A program made the position numbers and the translations under genes. Shown here in pieces: positions 31,462 to 38,721 of a stretch of 38,721 nt of DNA; the stretch's first letter is position 1, and each line of letters begins with the position of its first letter. Source of the DNA: Fumia sp045645505 (GTDB taxonomy: Bacteria; Bacillota; Clostridia; Oscillospirales; Ruminococcaceae); the NCBI GenBank assembly GCA_045645505.1, contig JAZRIW010000007.1:1-38721 (forward strand), given 5' to 3'. A model generated the notes under the pieces. It was not told the origin of the DNA, searched no databases, and saw only the letters and a program-made list of their open reading frames with translations.

Positions 31462-32691
31462 ATGGTGTTTAAAAATTCTAATAAAGAATTAAAAATTGAA
31501 AACAGAAACATAGCGTTGCAGGTAGTTTTTGAGTTGCTTACTTGTTTAACACTGCTTTTTGTGGGTGGCACAGTATGGCAAGGTCTATTGCTTTATTGCG
31601 GATTATCCTCTGCAGAGATAGGCCTTCTTGCTGCGATAGGCTCGATTGCACAAGTGGTGGCAATGATACTTGATTTATTGGTTGCAGATAAAATTCATAA
31701 TCCGCTTTTGACAATGACTGTTTCGAGTGTTCCGATTCTGATGTTTTTTTCAGCGATTTTCGCTATGTGCATAATCGGAGGGCATGTATTTACATTTCCT
31801 CTTCTTTTTTGTGCGAATTTAATTTATTATATAGCGTATGGTTTTCGTTCGATTTTTTCATATAAAATTCCATATCTTTTGTTTAATATAGAAAAATACG
31901 GCCAGGTTGTTGCAATAAGCGGGATAGTTTCTAACCTTTTATGTGTGGCTTTTACTATAGTTATTAATTATCTTCTAAAGAATTTTGATTATTTAAGTTC
32001 AATGAAATGGCTTTATGCTGTTTGTTCGGTATTTTCGTTAATTATCGTTTTTACAACTGTATGGATGAAGCCGATAAAACGTCAGGAAAAAACGGAAAAT
32101 GTAAAAATTAAAGAAGTTATTACCGACAAAAGTGTTACCAAATTATCTCTTGCAAATTTTTTACGCGGAATATCGATGGGTATTATTAATGTTATAACAT
32201 TGATTGCGGCGTTCAGATACGAGGTGGATTCAGCCACTCTTTCTATACTTGCCAGTCTTACAACGATAGGTGCATTATTGGGGAATTTTATTTTCTCAGT
32301 ATTTGGAAAACCGAAATTTTTGAGCAAATTATGTTTGATTTCCAGTGTTGCGCTTTTTATGTTAGCGCCTGTTTCAGTTTTATGCGATTGGAAAATTTTT
32401 GCTGTTATTTTCGTTTTTATTCAGATTGCATTTATACTTATAAACGGGCTTATTCCGGTAATGATTGCACAGTCAACTTCTTATAGAATAATTGGTGGTT
32501 GTACCGCAGTACGAATGATGGTTACTATGGCGGGAAGTGCATTGTCAGGTTGGCTTACCGGAGTATTGCTTGATGTTTCAGATTCAAAAGTATTAATACC
32601 TGTTATATTGATGATTGTTGCCGGTGTTACCCAGCTTTATTGCGGTATAGATTACTATAAATACGAAAAAACCAAAAGATCAGACGGATAG
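31462..32691 (+). CDS. Major facilitator superfamily transporter
   Basis: 409 residues with about twelve hydrophobic helices in two six-helix halves separated by a charged loop near 205-225 (KPIKRQEKTENVKIKE). The ATG follows AGGGGG. Glycine-rich helix 2 (GLLAAIGSIAQVVAMILDLLVADK) fits the MFS motif A region, with a short D..ADK loop. No substrate-specific motif is recognised. Context with the divergent TIM-barrel isomerase suggests a sugar. A terminator follows. Confidence 0.82.
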   Translation: MVFKNSNKELKIENRNIALQVVFELLTCLTLLFVGGTVWQGLLLYCGLSSAEIGLLAAIGSIAQVVAMILDLLVADKIHNPLLTMTVSSVPILMFFSAIFAMCIIGGHVFTFPLLFCANLIYYIAYGFRSIFSYKIPYLLFNIEKYGQVVAISGIVSNLLCVAFTIVINYLLKNFDYLSSMKWLYAVCSVFSLIIVFTTVWMKPIKRQEKTENVKIKEVITDKSVTKLSLANFLRGISMGIINVITLIAAFRYEVDSATLSILASLTTIGALLGNFIFSVFGKPKFLSKLCLISSVALFMLAPVSVLCDWKIFAVIFVFIQIAFILINGLIPVMIAQSTSYRIIGGCTAVRMMVTMAGSALSGWLTGVLLDVSDSKVLIPVILMIVAGVTQLYCGIDYYKYEKTKRSDG

Positions 32692-32726
32692 ATTATGAAC
32701 GCTGCTTTGATTTGGATGATATTTTA

Positions 32727-32755
32727 AAAGCTCGTTTCATAGCAACGAGCTTTTT
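32727..32755. terminator. Bidirectional terminator between MFS and tRNA-Arg
   Basis: Stem AAAGCTCGTT (32727-32736) / AACGAGCTTT (32744-32753) with T5 on the plus strand and a T-rich run on the minus strand. It touches the tRNA CCA end. Confidence 0.87.
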
Positions 32756-32829
32756 GGCACCCCCTGCGAGAATCGAACTCACAACTAGCCCTTAGGAGGG
32801 GCTTGTTATATCCATTTAACTAAGGGGGC
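32755..32829 (-). tRNA. tRNA-Arg (CCT)
   Basis: A 75-nt cloverleaf on the minus strand. Acceptor GCCCCCT/AGGGGGT (first pair G-U), D-arm TAGTTAAATGGATATAACA, anticodon loop CTCCTAA with CCT, T-arm TGAGTTCGATTCTCG, discriminator G, CCA encoded. A single-gene unit reading AGG codons. Confidence 0.94.
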
Positions 32830-32895
32830 ACACAAAGTATTATATATTATTTTTGTGAAAAAAGCAAATATAATAATAAATATTCTTAATAAATC

Positions 32896-32924
32896 TTGAT
32901 AAATTTTGGCCGCTTTGTTATAAT
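32896..32924 (+). promoter_or_regulatory. Promoter of ktrB
   Basis: TTGATA (32896-32901), 17-base spacer, TATAAT (32919-32924). Confidence 0.8.
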
Positions 32925-32962
32925 GCATTTTATAGTAAATAATAATTAAGGAGGATCAAAAA

Positions 32963-34336
32963 ATGTCGAAATATAGTTTGAGCGAAGTGACATCAAAAAA
33001 AATATTTCATAATCCAGCTTTGATAATTGTTTCAAGCTTTTTGCTTCTGATTTTATCAGGGACTTTGATTTTGATGTTGCCTTTTTGCAGCCGAAGCGGA
33101 GAGGTGACACCTTTTTTGAACTCTTTATTTACTGCTACTTCTGCTACTTGCGTTACAGGCCTTGTGATTTATGATACATATATGTATTTCAGTGTCATAG
33201 GGCAGATTGTAATTATAACGTTGATTCAGCTTGGTGGACTCGGCCTTGTAACTTTAACAAGCTTTTTTTATCTTTTTGTGGGTAAGAAAATGGGACTCAG
33301 AACTGCTCATTTGGCTCAGGAGTCTGTGAATTCTGACGGGCAGATAAATACTACTCATCTTATTAAGATGATAGTTGTTTTGACAATTTCTTTTGAAATA
33401 ATAGGTGCTTTGATTTTTGCAACACAATTTGTTCCTTTATATGGAGCTTATGGAATCTTTATATCAATTTTTCTCGCTATTTCTTCCTATTGTAATGCAG
33501 GGTTTGATTTATTCGGATTTAATGGCGAATTTACAAGTCTTATATCTGTGCAAGATAATTTTGTTGTGACTTTTACCGTTATGTTGCTCATTATTTGTGG
33601 AGGGCTTGGATTTATAGTATGGCAGGATATTTATAATTATCGTCGCAATAAAAAACTTATGCTTCACAGCCAGATTGTGATTATAACAACGATAATATTA
33701 CTTTTGTCAGGGCTTATAGGCTTTTTGATTATGGAGTGGAATAATCAGGGAACGTTGGGCGAAATGAATATCTTTAAAAAAATATATCATTCGCTTTTTC
33801 AGTCTGTGACTTGTCGTACGGCAGGGTACAATATTATTGATCAGCAGGTTATGACTAAAGGAAGTAAATTGTTTTCTGTTATTCTGATGTTTATTGGTGC
33901 GGCTCCCGGTTCCACAGGAGGTGGTATGAAAATTACCTCTATGGTTGTTTTGTTGATGACGGTTATATCAGTTATAAAAGGACGCAACGAAACTACTGTA
34001 TTAAACCATAAAATAGATAAAGCGATAGTGTATAAGGCGATGGCTGTAGTTTTCCTTTCAGGACTTCTTGTGTTCTTTGTGACTGTTGTTATCATATTAA
34101 CGGGAGATTCAAAAACAAGCATGGATGCTTTGTTTGAAACGGTATCGGCATTTAGTACAGTGGGCCTTTCTGTTGGAGTTACAGGTAAGGCGGGAGTTCT
34201 TTCTAAAATAATGCTTATAATTACTATGTTTTTAGGAAGGGTAGGCCCTATCTCTTTTGCTCTTTCACTCTCATTAAGAAGCAGAAATAAAATTGCACAT
34301 CAGGTTGTGCCTGACGGAAGAATTTTTGTGGGTTAA
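32963..34336 (+). CDS. ktrB: TrkH/KtrB-type potassium uptake membrane subunit
   Basis: 457 residues, the ion-conducting subunit of a K+ uptake system. Four pore loops are visible, each with the central glycine of a filter: ATCVTGL near 61-67, CNAGFDLFG in the second quarter, CRTAGYN in the third and FSTVGLS in the fourth. The APGSTGGG stretch between the third and fourth repeats is the flexible gating loop of this family. The ATG follows AAGGAGG. A cytosolic KtrA/TrkA nucleotide-binding gene is normally nearby but is not in this window; a phosphodiesterase follows instead. KtrB size favours it over TrkH. Confidence 0.88.
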   Translation: MSKYSLSEVTSKKIFHNPALIIVSSFLLLILSGTLILMLPFCSRSGEVTPFLNSLFTATSATCVTGLVIYDTYMYFSVIGQIVIITLIQLGGLGLVTLTSFFYLFVGKKMGLRTAHLAQESVNSDGQINTTHLIKMIVVLTISFEIIGALIFATQFVPLYGAYGIFISIFLAISSYCNAGFDLFGFNGEFTSLISVQDNFVVTFTVMLLIICGGLGFIVWQDIYNYRRNKKLMLHSQIVIITTIILLLSGLIGFLIMEWNNQGTLGEMNIFKKIYHSLFQSVTCRTAGYNIIDQQVMTKGSKLFSVILMFIGAAPGSTGGGMKITSMVVLLMTVISVIKGRNETTVLNHKIDKAIVYKAMAVVFLSGLLVFFVTVVIILTGDSKTSMDALFETVSAFSTVGLSVGVTGKAGVLSKIMLIITMFLGRVGPISFALSLSLRSRNKIAHQVVPDGRIFVG

Positions 34337-34350
34337 AAGGAGTTTATTTT

Positions 34351-34896
34351 ATGAAATTGATGTTTGCTTCAGATATTCATGGTTCTTCTTTATATGCTGA
34401 AAAGATGCTTTTAAGATATAAAGAAGAAAAAGCTGATAAATTAATTTTATTGGGTGATATTTTATATCATGGCCCCCGAAATGATTTACCTTTAGGATAT
34501 AATCCAAAAGAGGTTACTGAAATTTTAAATAAATTTAAAGAGGAAATTATTTGTGTCAGGGGGAATTGTGAGGCAGAAGTTGACCAGATGATGCTTGAGT
34601 TTCCTGTTTTAGCTGATTATATTATGCTTTTTGCTGACGGGAAAACTTTCTTTGTAACTCATGGGCATAAATATAATATGGATAATTTACCCCCGTTTTC
34701 TGAAGGAAGTATTCTTGTGAATGGACATACCCACGTTTCTGCGATAGAGGAAAAAGAACATTTTTTATATTTAAATCCGGGTTCGGTTTCAATCCCTAAG
34801 GGTAACGGAATCAATAGTTATATGGTTTATGAAAATAAAACCTTTACTTTAAAAAGCTTGGAAAATGAGGTTTTAACAGAATATAAAATGAAATAA
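34351..34896 (+). CDS. yfcE: Metallo-phosphodiesterase YfcE
   Basis: 181 residues, very close to E. coli YfcE (MKLMFASDIHGS, LGDILYHGPRN, VRGNCEAEVDQM, THGH, VNGHTH, NPGSVSIPKG). The DIH, GD, GNCE, GH and GHTH blocks supply the two-metal centre. It hydrolyses phosphodiesters in the cytoplasm; the natural substrate of YfcE is not settled. It starts 14 bases after ktrB behind AAAAGGAG and shares its transcript. Confidence 0.93.
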   Translation: MKLMFASDIHGSSLYAEKMLLRYKEEKADKLILLGDILYHGPRNDLPLGYNPKEVTEILNKFKEEIICVRGNCEAEVDQMMLEFPVLADYIMLFADGKTFFVTHGHKYNMDNLPPFSEGSILVNGHTHVSAIEEKEHFLYLNPGSVSIPKGNGINSYMVYENKTFTLKSLENEVLTEYKMK

Positions 34897-34927
34897 AGTC
34901 TGCCGAGAGGCAGACTTTATTTTTTAA
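34893..34927. terminator. Bidirectional terminator after yfcE and the lipoprotein gene
   Basis: Stem ATAAAGTCTGCC (34893-34904) / GGCAGACTTTAT (34909-34920), loop GAGA, with T-rich flanks on both strands. Confidence 0.9.
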
Positions 34928-34931
34928 AAGA

Positions 34932-35561
34932 TTAATTTTCGGTTATTAAAAGAGGGCTTTTCAGGTTTTCTTCTGTTTGTTTTGCAAGGTACCCTAAGGA
35001 ACGGGGCTCTTCATCATACACTTTTTGTATTAATGTTTCTATCTGGCTTATAGAAAGATTTGCGTTTATATATTCTTGTGGAGTGTGGGTTGCAAGCCAT
35101 TCGATGGAATAAATTTTGCCATCGGCATCATTTACAAATGCAAAATCACCGCAAAAAGCGCGATTGATTTGCTCTTGATCCCCCGAATAAAGAGCATCAA
35201 TTTCTGCTAAAGAGTATCCCAAAATATCTTGCAATTCTGATAGCGAATAGTCTTTTTTCTGTGAAGTGCAAAGAGCTTTTTGTTGTTCTTTTGTAAGATT
35301 TGGACGAGCTAATTCAGTGAAAATATCTTTGGGTATTTTAAAATATTCAATAAAATCAAGAATAGTGAAATTTGCATTACGTGTCTCAATCCATTTATTG
35401 AATTCTTCAGTGCCTACATAATCAATTAAGTTACCATCTACAGTGTGATATTTTTCAGCAAAAGCAAGAACGTCTTTTGCTTCATTATTATTTTGTTTTA
35501 TGCACCCTGTAAAAGGAAAAACAGATATTAAAATTATCAGGGAAATAAGCACTTTTTTCAT
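34932..35561 (-). CDS. Putative lipoprotein of unknown function
   Basis: 209 residues. A signal peptide with a lysine start, hydrophobic core and lipobox FTGC places the lipidated cysteine at residue 20, so the mature protein is anchored outside the membrane. The rest is mostly helical and acidic. A repeated-looking use of helices with EYF, LSELQDILGYSLAEID and a later block with DGKIYSIEWLATHTPQEYI, followed by a helix, can be seen, but I do not recognise the family. It is a single gene between two convergent and divergent units. AAGGAAC lies about 8 bases before the ATG. Its role could be sensing or cell-surface binding; nothing supports a specific function. Confidence 0.8.
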   Translation of the reverse strand: MKKVLISLIILISVFPFTGCIKQNNNEAKDVLAFAEKYHTVDGNLIDYVGTEEFNKWIETRNANFTILDFIEYFKIPKDIFTELARPNLTKEQQKALCTSQKKDYSLSELQDILGYSLAEIDALYSGDQEQINRAFCGDFAFVNDADGKIYSIEWLATHTPQEYINANLSISQIETLIQKVYDEEPRSLGYLAKQTEENLKSPLLITEN

Positions 35562-35652
35562 AAAACATGTTCCTTCATAAATAATCTTATTTTATTTTTA
35601 TCATATATTTGTTAGAAAATCAATAGTGTGCATTTAAAAAAGAGGAAATTTC

Positions 35653-35681
35653 TTGAATTTTAAAATATAATATGTTATACT
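35653..35681 (+). promoter_or_regulatory. Promoter of cysS
   Basis: TTGAAT (35653-35658), 17-base spacer, TATACT (35676-35681). Only about 30 bases separate it from the start codon, leaving no room for a T-box. Confidence 0.75.
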
Positions 35682-35713
35682 CATATTACATTATTTAAAA
35701 GGAAGGCTTTTGT

Positions 35714-37141
35714 ATGTATCTTTATAACACACTTTCCCGTAAAAAGGATGAATTTATACCTCTTGATCCACAGAAAAAACATGTTTCTATGTACACTTGT
35801 GGAATGACAGTTTATTCTTTTACGCATATTGGCCACTTGAGGGCATATCTTACAAGTGATATTTTAAAAAAACACCTTGAATTTAAAGGGTATAATGTAA
35901 AGCAAGTTATGAATATCACAGACGTCGGACATATGCAGTCTGATGCAGATGAAGGCGAAGATAAGCTTGAAGTAAAGGCTAAGCAGGAGAATACAACTCC
36001 TTGGTCTATTTCCAGACATTATGAGAAGATGTTTTTAAATAATCTGGAAGAATTTAATATTGGACGTCCTACAATAATTGCCCGTGCTACTGAACATGTC
36101 GATGAAATGATTAAGATTATTAAGGGACTTGAGGAAAAAGGTTATGCATATAAAACGGATGTAGGCCTTATTTATGATACTGCAAAGTTTGAAAGTTATG
36201 CTGATTTTGCCCGTTTAAAGCTTGAAGATCAGATGGGTGGAGCGCGCGTTACTGTTGATGAGCAAAGAAAATCTGAATGGGATTTTGCCCTTTGGATTAC
36301 CAATAAGCCAAATCATATTATGAAATGGGATAGCCCTTGGGGTGTTGGTTACCCCGGTTGGCATATCGAATGTTCTGCAATGTGCCATAAATATTTGGGA
36401 GAGCAGGTTGATATTCACACAGGTGGAGTTGACCATATTCCGATTCATCATACAAATGAAATCGCACAGTCTGAAGCTTTCAGTGGCAAGAAATTTGTTG
36501 ATTATTGGGTGCATACCGAGTTTTTAAAAGTTGATGGAACAAAGATGTCAAAATCTTTAGGAAATCTTTATACTCTTGATGATTTGAAAGCCTCAGGATA
36601 CAGCCCTTTGTCACTTCGTTATATGTTCCTTAAAAGTGACTACAGAAAACCTTTGGATTTCAGATGGAGCACACTCCACAATGCTCAGAATGAGCTTGTG
36701 AAAATCTGGGAATTTTTCGCAAAACATCCTATGTATAGCGGAAAAGTGCTTGATAAATATGTTAAGCTTTTTGAAGATGCTATGGACGATAGCCTTAATA
36801 TGCCTATGGCTATAGATGCACTTTGGGCACTTGTTAACAGCGGTGAAAAAGCTGATGATATTATCGAGACAGCATTGGTGATTGATAAAGTCTTAGGTCT
36901 TGACCTTAAAAATTCTGCTTATAACCTTTCTTTGCTTGAAGATTATCAGGGGATTGACCCTGAGAAAAAACAAGAAGCAAGTCTTTTACTCTCAAAACGT
37001 CTTGAAGCAAGAAAAGCAAAAGATTATGCTGAAGCAGACAGAATTCGTGATTATATCGGCGAACTTGGATTTGCAATACAAGATTCTTCACAAGGTTCAA
37101 GCATTGTGCTTAAGCAATACGGTAAAAGAGAAAATGATTAA
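35714..37141 (+). CDS. cysS: Cysteinyl-tRNA synthetase
   Basis: 475 residues, a class I synthetase charging tRNA-Cys. The HIGH motif is at 38-41 and KMSKS at 277-281. The zinc site that selects cysteine is visible as Cys29 in YTCGMTVY and Cys219 in GWHIECSAM, with His in the HHTNEI block. The C-terminal anticodon-binding helices are present. AAAAGGAAGG precedes the ATG. A single-gene unit with its own promoter and terminator. Confidence 0.97.
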   Translation: MYLYNTLSRKKDEFIPLDPQKKHVSMYTCGMTVYSFTHIGHLRAYLTSDILKKHLEFKGYNVKQVMNITDVGHMQSDADEGEDKLEVKAKQENTTPWSISRHYEKMFLNNLEEFNIGRPTIIARATEHVDEMIKIIKGLEEKGYAYKTDVGLIYDTAKFESYADFARLKLEDQMGGARVTVDEQRKSEWDFALWITNKPNHIMKWDSPWGVGYPGWHIECSAMCHKYLGEQVDIHTGGVDHIPIHHTNEIAQSEAFSGKKFVDYWVHTEFLKVDGTKMSKSLGNLYTLDDLKASGYSPLSLRYMFLKSDYRKPLDFRWSTLHNAQNELVKIWEFFAKHPMYSGKVLDKYVKLFEDAMDDSLNMPMAIDALWALVNSGEKADDIIETALVIDKVLGLDLKNSAYNLSLLEDYQGIDPEKKQEASLLLSKRLEARKAKDYAEADRIRDYIGELGFAIQDSSQGSSIVLKQYGKREND

Positions 37142-37142
37142 T

Positions 37143-37178
37143 AAAAAACCCTGCAAAGTAAAATTTGCAGGGTTTTTC
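37143..37178 (+). terminator. Terminator after cysS
   Basis: Perfect 14-bp stem AAAAACCCTGCAAA (37144-37157) / TTTGCAGGGTTTTT (37164-37177), loop GTAAAA. Confidence 0.92.
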
Positions 37179-37233
37179 ATTATATGCTGTTTTAATAAAT
37201 GTGAAGATTTCCATGTACAGGTAGATAAAAAAT

Positions 37234-37346
37234 AAAACTTGACGAAGCGATGGTGGAGATAAGCGGGATCGAACCGCTGGCCTCTTGAATGCCATTCAAG
37301 CGCTCTCCCGGCTGAGCTATACCCCCATAAGGATTCGTCAAGTTTT
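37234..37346 (-). repeat. 13-bp inverted repeat flanking tRNA-Ala; trailer acts as terminator
   Basis: AAAACTTGACGAA (37234-37246) and TTCGTCAAGTTTT (37334-37346) are exact reverse complements on either side of the tRNA. In the minus-strand transcript the leader would pair with the trailer, and the trailer is followed by ATTTTTT, giving a terminator built around the tRNA. Confidence 0.7.
37251..37326 (-). tRNA. tRNA-Ala (GGC)
   Basis: A 76-nt cloverleaf on the minus strand. Acceptor GGGGGTA/TATCTCC with two wobble pairs, D-arm TAGCTC...GAGC, anticodon loop ATGGCAT with GGC, T-loop TTCGATC, discriminator A, CCA encoded. The flanks carry a 13-bp inverted repeat that would extend the precursor stem. 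Confidence 0.94.
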
Positions 37347-37356
37347 TAATGATTTT

Positions 37357-37385
37357 ATTTTATCATAGAATAACTTTCTTTGCAA
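37357..37385 (-). promoter_or_regulatory. Promoter of tRNA-Ala
   Basis: Minus strand TTGCAA (complement of 37380-37385), 17-base spacer, TAAAAT (complement of 37357-37362), just after the spmB stop. Confidence 0.7.
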
Positions 37386-37388
37386 TAT

Positions 37389-37910
37389 CTACGCAAAAAA
37401 TATTCTTGTGACCATAAGCCCTGCTAGTAACCCTGTTATATCTCCGATTAGTGAGCAGAAAGCGGTGTGTCTGCTGTTTGATATTTTTAAACTTCCGTAA
37501 TATACAGCAATGGTGTAAAATGTTGTTTCGGAAGATCCCTGAATGATACTGGCAGCTCTTCCGATAAAACTATCCGGGCCATTATTCGTAATAATATCTT
37601 TAAATACTGTCAAGGAACCGCTTCCTGACAGAGGACGCAAAAGTGAAAGTGGAACAATTTCCTTTGGAATGTGAAGAAAATCGGTCAGGGGACTTAAAAC
37701 TGAAATTAATATATCGAGGGCTCCTGAAGCTCTGAACATACTAATAGCAACCATAAGTGCTATTATAGATGGGAGTATATTGATTGAAGTTTGTATGCCT
37801 TGTTTTGCACCGGATATAAAAGTGGAAAAAACATCTATGTTTTTAAAAAGCCCATATATTATAATGGTACAAACACTCGCAGGAAGAATGAAATCAGAAA
37901 AGTGTAACAT
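37389..37910 (-). CDS. spmB: Spore maturation protein B
   Basis: 173 residues, membrane protein of the nucleoside-recognition (Gate) family with about four to five helices. The family block LSLLRPLSGSGSLTVFKDI and GSSETTFYTIAVYYGS are clear. In Bacillus, SpmA and SpmB are needed for spore core dehydration. Its ATG directly abuts the spmA stop, so the two are coupled. No separate terminator is seen before tRNA-Ala. Confidence 0.95.
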   Translation of the reverse strand: MLHFSDFILPASVCTIIIYGLFKNIDVFSTFISGAKQGIQTSINILPSIIALMVAISMFRASGALDILISVLSPLTDFLHIPKEIVPLSLLRPLSGSGSLTVFKDIITNNGPDSFIGRAASIIQGSSETTFYTIAVYYGSLKISNSRHTAFCSLIGDITGLLAGLMVTRIFFA

Positions 37911-38501
37911 TTATATACCTTCTTTGGCGGGGAATAATTTGTTGCAGATTTTCGCAAAGGTCAGAGCAACTGTTGCGGTTATAATAGAAGTAATTATAAC
38001 CGCAGGCAGAATTTCCATAGGGCTTTTACTTCCTGCGTTTTGTCTTAAAACAGCAATGGTTGTAGGTATTAATTGTATAGAGCAGGTGTTTAATACAACA
38101 AATGTAATCATATTATCGGTAGCTGTATGCTTATATGGCGAAATTTTTTTAAGTTTTTCCATAGCGTTTAAGCCTAAAGGTGTGGCTGCATTTCCCAGCC
38201 CTAAAAAGTTGGCGGAGATGTTCATACAGATAGCTTCTATTGCTTCGGATGAGGAAGAAATACCTTTAAAAAGAATTTTGGTTATGGGTTTAAAAAGTTT
38301 ACTTAAAAATTTAGTAAATTGTGATTTTGAAGCAATTTCCATTATTCCACTCCAAAAACAAATCATTCCAAGTAAGGAAAATGATAATTCTACAGCATCT
38401 GCACACTGGCTTATTAAAGCTTTTGAAACTTCATCTGTTTTTCCGGTAATAATGCTGCAAATAAAGGAAATAATAATCAATAAAGAAAAAAGCCATTTCA
38501 T
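37911..38501 (-). CDS. spmA: Spore maturation protein A
   Basis: 196 residues, membrane protein with a Gate domain. Typical blocks: the Asp and Glu in CADAVELSFSLLGMICFWSGIMEIA and SANFLGLGNAATPLGLNAMEKL. It works with SpmB in spore dehydration and heat resistance. AAAGGGGGC precedes the ATG. In Bacillus the genes follow dacB under sigma-E; here spmA is first, behind a possible sigma-E promoter. Confidence 0.95.
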   Translation of the reverse strand: MKWLFSLLIIISFICSIITGKTDEVSKALISQCADAVELSFSLLGMICFWSGIMEIASKSQFTKFLSKLFKPITKILFKGISSSSEAIEAICMNISANFLGLGNAATPLGLNAMEKLKKISPYKHTATDNMITFVVLNTCSIQLIPTTIAVLRQNAGSKSPMEILPAVIITSIITATVALTFAKICNKLFPAKEGI

Positions 38502-38522
38502 TAAAAAGCCCCCTTTCAGGAC

Positions 38523-38552
38523 ATTTTATGTTAGAAAATCCGGGATTTATGA
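38523..38552 (-). promoter_or_regulatory. Possible sigma-E promoter of spmAB
   Basis: Minus strand TCATAAAT (complement of 38545-38552), 14-base spacer, CATAAAAT (complement of 38523-38530). This resembles the sigma-E pattern (ATA-rich -35, CATACAAT-like -10). It fits the known control of spmAB but is AT-rich and only a partial match. Confidence 0.4.
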
Positions 38553-38590
38553 AAAAATTAAAAAAAAATAAAATTTTTTCAAAAAAAGTC

Positions 38591-38619
38591 TTGACAACAA
38601 AAGAATGATATGATAAAAT
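38591..38619 (+). promoter_or_regulatory. Strong promoter at the window end, probably of an rRNA operon
   Basis: TTGACA (38591-38596), 17-base spacer, TAAAAT (38614-38619). Transcription would leave the window. Confidence 0.7.
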
Positions 38620-38625
38620 AAACAA

Positions 38626-38721
38626 GCTGTCCAGAAAAAAGGGCAGATAGGAGCTTGAAAATTAAACAATATCAAAAAGCGAATTAAACGACCCAAGAAA
38701 TTCCAAGAGGAAGTAGAAATA
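38626..38721 (+). other. Probable rRNA operon leader, cut by the window end
   Basis: No coding frame. A CTGTCC/GGGCAG hairpin is followed by GAGCTTGAAAATTAAACA, which resembles the boxA-like antitermination leader before 16S rRNA in Firmicutes. No 16S sequence is reached, so this is inference. Confidence 0.45.

Noticed and set aside
35562..35713. T-box riboswitch before cysS
   Set aside because: The promoter lies only about 30 bases before the start codon, so no leader RNA with specifier loop or terminator is possible.
37780..38571. 263-codon open frame antisense to spmA and spmB
   Set aside because: The minus-strand frames match SpmA and SpmB in full; the plus-strand frame has no family pattern.
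1..38721. CRISPR arrays, insertion sequences, integrases, phage genes or biosynthetic clusters
   Set aside because: No regularly spaced repeat array and no transposase, recombinase, capsid or assembly-line gene was seen in any frame.

Overview
The window is a low-GC, gene-dense bacterial segment that fits a spore-forming member of the Clostridia (Firmicutes), probably an uncultured gut anaerobe. The evidence is four sporulation genes (spoIVB, spo0A, spmA, spmB), strong AAGGAGG-type ribosome binding sites, frequent TTG/GTG starts, a PPi-type phosphofructokinase, zinc-binding versions of S14, S4, L36, L24 and Adk, and a Firmicutes-style S10-spc-alpha ribosomal cluster. No species can be named from the sequence alone.

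Layout. 1-405 is a GC-rich, gene-free stretch of inverted repeats. 406-900 is a four-tRNA operon on the minus strand (Val-Asp-Phe-Gly) with a consensus promoter and a terminator. 930-4350 holds a signal-peptidase-like protein without its catalytic residues, a PPi-type phosphofructokinase and the sporulation protease SpoIVB. 4328-7119 is an AraC regulator plus GH127 glycosidase cassette flanked by two copies of the spoIVB tail and terminator. 7101-8927 is gtrA-dsdA on the minus strand. 9000-11636 is a plsC-like gene overlapping a GltS-type transporter. 11663-12657 is spo0A with two tandem Spo0A boxes upstream. 12658-13257 is ywlG.

13309-29232 is the full S10-spc-alpha supercluster: rpsJ to rplO, secY, adk, map, a KOW protein, infA, rpmJ, rpsM, rpsK, rpsD, rpoA and rplQ. 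It has its own promoter, a structured leader of about 320 nt with a terminator-like hairpin, and a strong final terminator. The 59-codon rpmD and 37-codon rpmJ are both present. Next comes a self-contained transcription unit for a 35-residue membrane peptide. It is followed by an AEC transporter and sugar isomerase pair (minus), an MFS transporter, tRNA-Arg, ktrB-yfcE, a lipoprotein (minus), cysS, tRNA-Ala (minus) and spmA-spmB (minus). The window ends in what looks like the promoter and leader of an rRNA operon, which would explain a contig edge there.

Most unusual points: Spo0A has Asn where the phosphorylated Asp should be and Glu for the conserved Lys, while its DNA-binding domain and upstream 0A boxes look intact. 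The AraC/GH127 cassette sits between duplicated spoIVB ends. The signal-peptidase-like protein lacks both catalytic positions. The 35-aa peptide has a perfect promoter and terminator of its own.
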